DNA of 64,000 nucleotides from Sphingobacterium sp. SGG-5 (lineage in GTDB: Bacteria > Bacteroidota > Bacteroidia > Sphingobacteriales > Sphingobacteriaceae): positions 124,001-188,000 of the forward strand of contig NZ_JAAKGO010000008.1 of the NCBI RefSeq assembly GCF_011043525.1, in the 5' to 3' direction. Of the stretch, positions 53,103-62,100 are shown piece after piece. The stretch's first letter is position 1. The number at the start of each line of letters is the position of its first letter. Below the pieces are notes generated by a model that made no database searches, had not been told where the DNA came from, and was given only the letters and a program-made list of their open reading frames with translations. The translations under genes were made by a program, and so were the position numbers.

Positions 53103-56100
53103 ATGAATAATTTTTGCAATAGTCGTTTATCAAAATTAATAGTGACGCCGCGGAGTTTGGTGTTTTTTGCGTTATTCTTTTTTGTTGGCATAGGGCAGCT
53201 CTCTGCTCAGGAGATACAGAAGGATTTCGTGATGCCGCAGATGAATGCCTGTGGGGCCGCAGAGGAAGTCACCGTAGCTGTCAAAGCAGGAACTGCGGCC
53301 TTGAATGGCTCGTTTTCATTTACGATACCGGCAGGGTTTGAACTCGTTGGTCCTGTAAGGAAGACAGGTGATCTTGGTTTTGATGGAACTACCACATCTG
53401 TTACGGTTGACGGTAATACGAAGTATACCTTAGCCTCACAGACGATAGTCGCGAACGGTACGAACGAATATAAATTCGATGTACGGGCTACTTGTGCTGC
53501 GATTATAGAGGATAATGATACAGAAGAAGCTGTTGTTATAAACTATGAATTTGTTAGCGGCGGCGATTCTTTGGTCGCCGAATCTGAAGCGCTGAATGTC
53601 AATTATGCTGTATTTCACATTGCTACTACAACAACCAGTACCAATGGTGAGGTTGGTGTCGCCGGTGATCCAATCGCCCGTACGATTACCATCACCAACA
53701 ACGGTAACGGCTCGATAAGCGGTTTTGTGCTGCAACGTACATTTACGGGATTGGTAGATGAAACGTTTGCTTCTGTAACTCTTCCCTCTACCACTCCCGA
53801 TGGAACTTGGGATTGGGAAACTGTTCCCGGTGGGAATTTGGTTTATACGGCATCGAGTCCCATCACCAATGGGCAATCTGTTACATTTCTGGAAGACCTT
53901 AGAATCGACGGCTCCAACTGTGATAACCTAAAGACTGAATATGTCGCCTATTACGGCTGTGACCTCTTGAACCCCGTGTGTAGACCAGGGGCAGATACGT
54001 TGGAAGTACAGACTGCATTTGATCGTTCCAAATATCCTGTATTGGAAGTCGAAGCGCATGAGGTCAACATGGTTACGAACACTCATGTCGAATGTTTGAC
54101 TGGTAGTAATGATGTGTTGGTTTGGAAAGTGACAAATACCGGATCGGGTATTGCAAATAATATCAATCTGAATCTGACTACAGGAGGAATAACTACTGTA
54201 GCCGGCAGTATGGAGTGGACTGCTGATATAGCTTCTCCATCATGGAGTACAGGTCCAATTCCAGATTTGGTACCGGGTGAATCCTTTTTCATGCGGGCGA
54301 CCCAGCAACATCAGTACACAGCTGGAGCAACTTGCGGTGATAACCCGGAAAGTGTATCATTTGGGCTTGCTACCGTAACAGGAACTTACGGACATGCCAA
54401 TGGATGTACTGGAGATGTGCCTATCGCTATAAGCCATACGCTGAGAAATAGTATCAATTACTCCTTTGATGTCTTGAATATTGGGGCATTGGAGGTGCAG
54501 GCCGGCGAAAGCTATCTCGCGGACTTTGTGGCTTCTGATTTTACTGTGGATCCGCAAGGGCTTGGTACCAATGCAAAAGCAAGTATCGTGCTTACCTTGA
54601 ACAATCTAACAGCTAATGGTCCGGTTCGGGTTTTTGATTATGAGGGAACAGAGCTTGTAGATTTGACATGGACAGAATCGGCACCGGGATCAGGAGTATA
54701 TACCCTAGAGATTCCGTATGGAGTGGCTCCGCGCTGGGCGACAGGTACGACGCTAAACTTAGCCGGGCTACGGATTTTGTTTGACGCTACAGTCGGTGAC
54801 TGTACTGCTGGTGACCCTTCGTATAGTTTAAGTACTTCGTTATATAGAGGTGACGAATGTGGCAGCGAAATAGCATTGCAATGTCTGCCGACAGAGATAG
54901 AGATGGTGGATTGTCCACTTCCGGGCTGTACCGATGGCTTGAACAATGGCCTCACTGTATTGCGGAGAGTAAACATTGGTCCTGACCAAGTTCCCGCTAA
55001 CAGCATTCCTGCCGGAACGAGCGCTTCGACAAATCCACTGATTAGGACGACAGCTTTTACGACCAACGATATATTGGAGATTTCGAGAGCGGCTACGGTC
55101 AACCTAAGTGTCGGTTCGCCAGAATGGACGAATGGAGCTATGAAAGTGATTCTGCCTACAAATTTGGTGACCGCTGCTAATTGGTCAATTGTCGGTGGTA
55201 GTCTCGAGATTACCCGTGGAGGGGATGTACATACTGTAAGTATTACGCCAACTAAAGTTGGTAACGAGGTGACATTGAGCTTGGATATAACAGCATTTGG
55301 TTCGACCAATGCATGGCCCGGCAGTCTTGCTGATTTCTCTGGATTTTTGGAAGGAGACGCATTGCTGATGTCCGTACGAGTCAGACCTACGGCTCCTTAC
55401 GGAACCGCAGTTGGAGGCGAACAAGTTTTTGGAGTGACGGCTGAGTTGACGGATAACGGAGGTGTAGGACATATCTGTGCAGGAGGTACGGATGCGTATG
55501 GTTACTTTGCAGCAGACCGAGTTACGCTCTCCGATGGGTCGGGCAATATCACAGACTGTGACGGTAACGCTTCAGCATCGGTGACCTTCGATTATTCGCT
55601 GATTAATAACCAGCGCAATGGATTGTTCCCACTGGAATATAGAGGGCTTATTCGCCCTACACAGGCAACTTTTACACAGGGATCGGGAGCTGCGATTCAG
55701 ATCACCAATGTGAAAGTGGAGCTTTTGGGTCAAGGGTTTTCAGGGTCTACAGATGTTGTGCCTGATGGTAGCGGTATGATAGACCTTTCGGCTGCACTGC
55801 AGACGATACAAGGCAATCCGACAGGAGGCCCTTACCTTGATGAGGGATTCCGTGTGCGGCTTACTACTACGGCAGTGTCTACTTGTCCTACAGCAGCAAC
55901 CGGAACGGTCAATGTCAACATCGCATACCAGAGACCTAACACTTCCGGGGCTTGGGTTAATGCCGGGAATGTTACAAGCATCTTGACTTATAATACCGGC
56001 TACGAGGCATTGGCTGCAGCCGCGGCTGCGACTAACTCGTATGTGAGCGATGCGACCGGACCGAAGTGGGTGATACGGATCGACAACAGGTCGGCTTTCC

Positions 56101-59100
56101 GTAATCTGGAGTCGGTATGGTTGAAGAGAACAGGTGGTGTGGTGATCACTTCTATGACCGAGGTGACGAGTTACACGAATATGGCGACTCCTGTTGGCTC
56201 TACGCTAACAACAGTGGATGCGGATAATTATACGTTAGGAACCATTGCTCCGGGTGGAGCAAAATATTATTTGATTGAGTCGAATGATTTAGCTTCGTTT
56301 TGTGATGAGACTGGGCTGAATCTGGAGTACGGATATACTTGTGGTGGTGCTGCCTGTGGGGAAGTGGGTATGCTGGATTTAGAATTTACTATGGGCCAGC
56401 CTCGTGTACAAGCACGGGTCATCTATGAAACCAAACCCACAAATCGACCAATGCTTTGTGCAGATTTGCCCTATGCATTTGAGATCAACAATGCGGGTTC
56501 GGCTGTCTCAAAGGGCTTGGAAGTAACTATACCTATTGTGTCCATGGCGCATTTGACGTATGTACCCGGGTCTTTGCGACTTACAGGGGTATATACAGGG
56601 GCGACATCGGTAGCCAATCCTGGTGGTGAGCCTGATATTCTTGCAGATTTTGACGACACAGATAATTGGGCTTGGGGCAGTAGCACGGGGTATACTCCGG
56701 TAAACGACGCCGATGTAAGCATCGTTGTATCTCCATCATGGATCAGGATTACCATCCCGGCTGGCATTATTCCAGATTTGCCGGCAGGCCAAAAAATAAA
56801 TGTGGGCTTTAAGCTTGCTGTCAATGGGTGTGATTTCCGCAGTGGACAGCGTATCCGCTTCCAGGTTGGTTCAGAAAATATCTGCGGCAAAAAGGTCCCT
56901 GCTGCTGCGGCAACATCGGCTCGTGTGACCGTAATGGGTGCTGACGACGGTGCGAGCCCTGAGGTAGCGAAGAGTGTCGGTACTGCGGTGGCGGTAGCCA
57001 CGCTTAATCCTCCAGGACCGTTGTATGCGGCCTACAATGTGACATTTCAGAATACGACGAGCAATACTTATCCATTAAGGGGAGCGGTTGACCCTATTTT
57101 AGATCCATTGGATACGAACAAGCCGGATCAACGGCACCGTATTTCCATCAAGTTGCCGGCAGATTGGGTATTTGATGATGAACCGGAGAACCTGTTCGCT
57201 CCTGAAGAGGCACAATTTGTGGAATTGGATCCGGTAATCGGGTATATCTTTGTGTTAAAAAGAGATGTTCCGTCGGGTCAAAGCATCGGTCTGGTAGATA
57301 AGCAGATACGCTATGCCGGCACGGAGCCGGAAGCGTTGGCCTGTGGAGACTGGACAATAGAAGAAACCATATTCCGCTTATTTAGCCCGGATCAAACAGG
57401 TTGTCCTCCGGGATTTGGATCTTGTCTGAGCAGCGAGCACGTCATCTACGAGGGTACGACACCGTTGGTGTTGGCCATTGATCCGCCCATCGTATCGCCT
57501 GACAGGCAGGTGTTCTGTGCTTCAGAGAATCCAAGGGTATCGGATTTATTGGCCACAGGCCCGAACCTCCGCTTCTACCGGAATGCGACAGGAGGATTGC
57601 CTCTTGATCCGACGACACTTTTGAACGCTACGAATAACAGCACATATTACGTCACGAGTTCATTGGTGCCAAACGGCGAATGCCAAAGTGAGCGTGTTGC
57701 TATCCCCATCCATATCCCGATAGCAGCAATCACCTCGGGAGCTCTTCAATCGGATATAAATGTAACCTCATTTACCGTAACAGCGACAGCTCCGGCGGCA
57801 ACAAGAGTTACTGGACGATGGACGATCGAATCGGTGACAGGTGCAGACTTGGCACAGGTTGGTTTTGGAACAGCAGGAATCCATACGGTTACGACACCCA
57901 CTGCGACGGTACGACTACCGATCGGGGCACAGGTGATTGCACGTTGGACCTTGATCTATAATACCTGTCAGAGTAGCTATGCGGAGACGACACTGCGCTC
58001 GCTGATCAATACGATCGAGGCGGTAGATAACTACTATGCAACAATCAACAGCAAGACCGGTACTTTTACTGGCGCTGGCGACACCAACGTGCCGTTGACA
58101 ACGGTATTGAACAATACCGGTACACCTTCGGCGGGGCGTGACCTCTTGGCTGGTGCACAGGCCACGACTGGCAACGTGAAAATCACGCCAAGCACACCGA
58201 ATCACCCCAATCTGTCTATGAACAGTAGTACGGGTGTGATTACCGTAGTACCAAATACACCTGCGGGCACTTATCAATATCCATATACAATATGTGAGGT
58301 AGCGAATCCGACCAATTGTGACAATGCTGTGGCTTATATTACAGTAGTTGCGCCGGATATCACGGCTAACGACAATAATTTTACCAGTTCGCCAATCAGT
58401 GGAAACGGTGGTAATACACCATCGGTACTGCCTGACGATCAACTTAATAATACAGATATTAACCCGGCAGACGTGACCATATCTGTGAAGGAAAATCCTT
58501 CGAATAGCACGCATTTGACATTGAATGTAGACGGTACCATTACGGTAGCACCGGGTACGCCATCGGGTGACTATACCTTGAATTACCGGATATGCGAGAT
58601 ATTAAATCCGACCAACTGCGATGACGCAGTGGCTACGGTAAGGGTACGTACGCCTATCGATGCGGTGAACGACGGTACTTACCAGGTCAGAGCCAGCACG
58701 ACGGCCGACCAACCTGTGGGCAATGCCTTGGACAACGATACATTGAATGGATTACCGGCTACGCAGGGATCATCAGCGACCTCCAACACCGTGACGGTAA
58801 GCACCATTACACCTGCAACGCCGATAGGAGCAAATCCAAATGTTCCTGTGTTGGATCCAAATGGTGATATCTCGGTGCCGATGGGTACACCGGCAGGCGA
58901 TTATGTGATCGAATACCGGATTTGTGAGAATAATCTAACAGGGCCACCTACCAATTGTGATCAAGCGATGATCACGATCAAGGTGACGGACAGACCGATC
59001 GTCGCTACGCCGAATACCTACGGCCCTGTCAAAGGCAATGTAGGCGAAGATGATCTGGGCAATGTATTGTCGGATGATCTATTGGATGGCAGTACAGCCA

Positions 59101-62100
59101 CTGTCACTGATGTGACCCTTGCTGTAGGTACTGCCACGTGGGATGGAGGTTCTACACTACCGACAAACTACCCTCGTATAAATACTACTGCACCAAGTGC
59201 TCCGGGCGATCCGGCCATCGGTGCGGTTATCGTACCTCAGGGTACACCTGATGGTGTCTATACGATCCCATACACGATCTGTGAAGCGGCCAATACGGAC
59301 AACTGCGCGACGTCGTATGCGAGAGTCACCGTGGGTGATGCGACCATAGACGCGAAGGACAACCATTTCACTACACCGATCAGTGGTAGTGCAGGTGGTA
59401 CGACGACTTCCGTCATCGTAGACGATAGATTGAATGGCGATCTATTGGTTATAGGCGACATTGGTCTGGCTACGGATCCAACTAAGAAAGTTACCCTTAC
59501 GCCGGGTACTGCGCCTTCGCCGACAACAGGTTCGATCTCGATGAACCCCGATGGTACCATTGAGGTAGGAGCGGGTACGACGGCAGGGGTTTATACTTAC
59601 CCGTACACGATCTGTGAGATCCTGAATCCGGACAACTGCGACAATGCGGTGGCCGTCATTACAGTATCGGCAGGACCTATTCTGGCAGATAATGATATCT
59701 TCGGGCCTATCAATGGCGCTACAGGTGAATCCAATATAGACAATGTATTTACCAATGATAGCTTTGACGGATCGACAACGGGTATAGCTGCTTTGGTTAC
59801 GGACGGTACATTGACCGTTTCCATCGTACACGACGCTGTACCGGTTAGAACAGAAATACCTGGTCTTCCTGTGCCGACATTGAGCACGAGTACAGGTCAG
59901 ATTACCGTACCTCCGGGTACACCTGTGGGTACATACAATATCACGTATCGTATCTGCGAAGCACTGAACCCGACGAATTGCGATGATGCTATAGTAACGA
60001 TCAATGTGGAAGCACCGGCGATTGTCGCGGATGCTGATACCTACACTTTCAATGGCCAGACAGGTGCAGAAACAACAGCTACTGTCGGGGTTTCTGTATT
60101 GGGCAATGATGAGTTGAATGGTACAACAGCAACAGCAGGCACTGTAACGCTTACACCGGGTACTTCGCCACATCCGGGCATTACTATGGATGCGAATGGT
60201 ATTATTTCGGTAGATCCGGGTACGCCGGCAGCGACCTATACTTATCCGTATACGATCTGCGAAGTACTGAACCCGACCAACTGCACGACCGGTATCGCTA
60301 CGATTACGGTTACGGCTCCGACCATTACGGCAGTAGCCGATCCTTCGCTTAATATTCCCAATGGTGCAAATGGAGGTACAACCACTTCGGTATTGGATAA
60401 TGACGTGTTGGGCAACGAAAATCCACTTGATCCGTCGGATGTTCGCGTGATTCCGGGTACAGTAGCCGGAGGACCGTCTACTGTGACTGATCCTTCGCAA
60501 TATTTGGTGATGAACCCTGACGGTACTATTACAGTGAGACCGGGTACACCTGCGGGTGATTATACCTATACGTATACGATCTGTGAAATACTTAATCCGA
60601 CGAACTGCAGCACTGTTGCTACAGCGACAATCGAGGTGGGAGAGGCAGATATCGATGCGGTGGATAATGATTATGATGAGATTAACGGTGCTACGGGTCA
60701 CCCGAATGTGGGCAATATCCTGGGCAATGACTTGCTGAATAATGTACAGGCTACCTTGGATAAGGTAGAGATTAGCATTGTTACCCCGGCTAATTCGTTA
60801 CATCCGGATGGATTGGTACCGGTACTGGATCCGAATACGGGTATCGTGAGCGTACCTGCAGGTACGCCTGTATCACCTGATGGTGTGTACACGATTGAAT
60901 ATAGAATCTGTGAAATATTAAACCCGACCAACTGCGATAACGCGACGATCACGATCGATGTGGTGGCAGCGCCGCTTGAAGCGAACGCCGACACTTACGG
61001 TCCTGTAAAAGGGAATGTGGGGGATGATAACCTGGGCAATGTTCTGATTAATGATATTTATAACGGACGGGTACCGACGTTGGCCGACGTGACTGTGACT
61101 TCAGCGCCGTTTGATCCTTTGATCCCTGTTCCATATATAGACAATACTGGTCAGGTGGTTGTCGCTTCGGGAACTCCCGATGGCATATATACGATCACCT
61201 ATAGCATCTGTGATAAATTAAATGCACACCTTCCCGATGTGGATAGGTGTAAGGCAGCTACGGTGACCGTCACTGTGGGCAGCTCGACAATAGACGCGGT
61301 AGACAATCTTTATCCGGCCATCAGCAGTATAGGCGGCGGTTCGACAACTTCGGTGCTGAGCAACGACCTGTTGAACGGTACGTTGCTTGATCCGGCTAAA
61401 GTTACATTGAAGCGTACAGGCACTGACCAGACGGGTGCTGACTTGGGCTTAGTCACCGGGCCGATCCAAGGTTCGATAACAATGAACACGGACGGTACGA
61501 TTACGGTAGCTCCTAATACCACAGCAGGTACCTATCAGTACAGGTACGAGATCTGTGAGCTACTGAATCCGTCGAACTGTGATCAGGCATTGGCTACTAT
61601 CGTCGTGACGGCTGATCCGATCGTAGCGGACAATGATAGCTTCGGTCCGTTCAATGGTGCAGATGGAGGGGCGAGTGCGTCTGTCTTAGACAACGATAAG
61701 TTGAATAGCGACTTGTTGAATGGAGTTGCAGCAGATCCGGCTCTTGTGGAGATTACAGAAGTACACGCGGCTACGCCTGTTGTATCCGGTAAACCTGTTC
61801 CCACGCTTGATCCGGCGGACGGTGTGGTGACTGTACCTGCGGGTACGCCGGCAGGTACGTACCATATCACGTACCGTATCTGTGAGGTATTGAACCCGAC
61901 GAATTGCGATGATGCTATAATAACGATCAATGTGGAAGCACCGGCGATTGTTGCGGATGCTGATACCTATACTTTTAACGGTCAGACAGGTGCAGAGACA
62001 ACAACACCTACTACCGGACTGTCCGTGCTGGATAATGATGAGCTGAACGGAGTGGATATCGATCCGGCTGATCCGGCATCTTTGGCCCTGATCAGTTTAA

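Noticed and set aside
59442..60701. Long antisense open frame (~420 codons), plus many other minus-strand frames between 53.2 and 63.9 kb
   Set aside because: They are shadows of the giant plus-strand gene. Its codon choice and repeated modules leave the opposite strand open, and their translations are Arg/Cys/Ser-rich with no domain.
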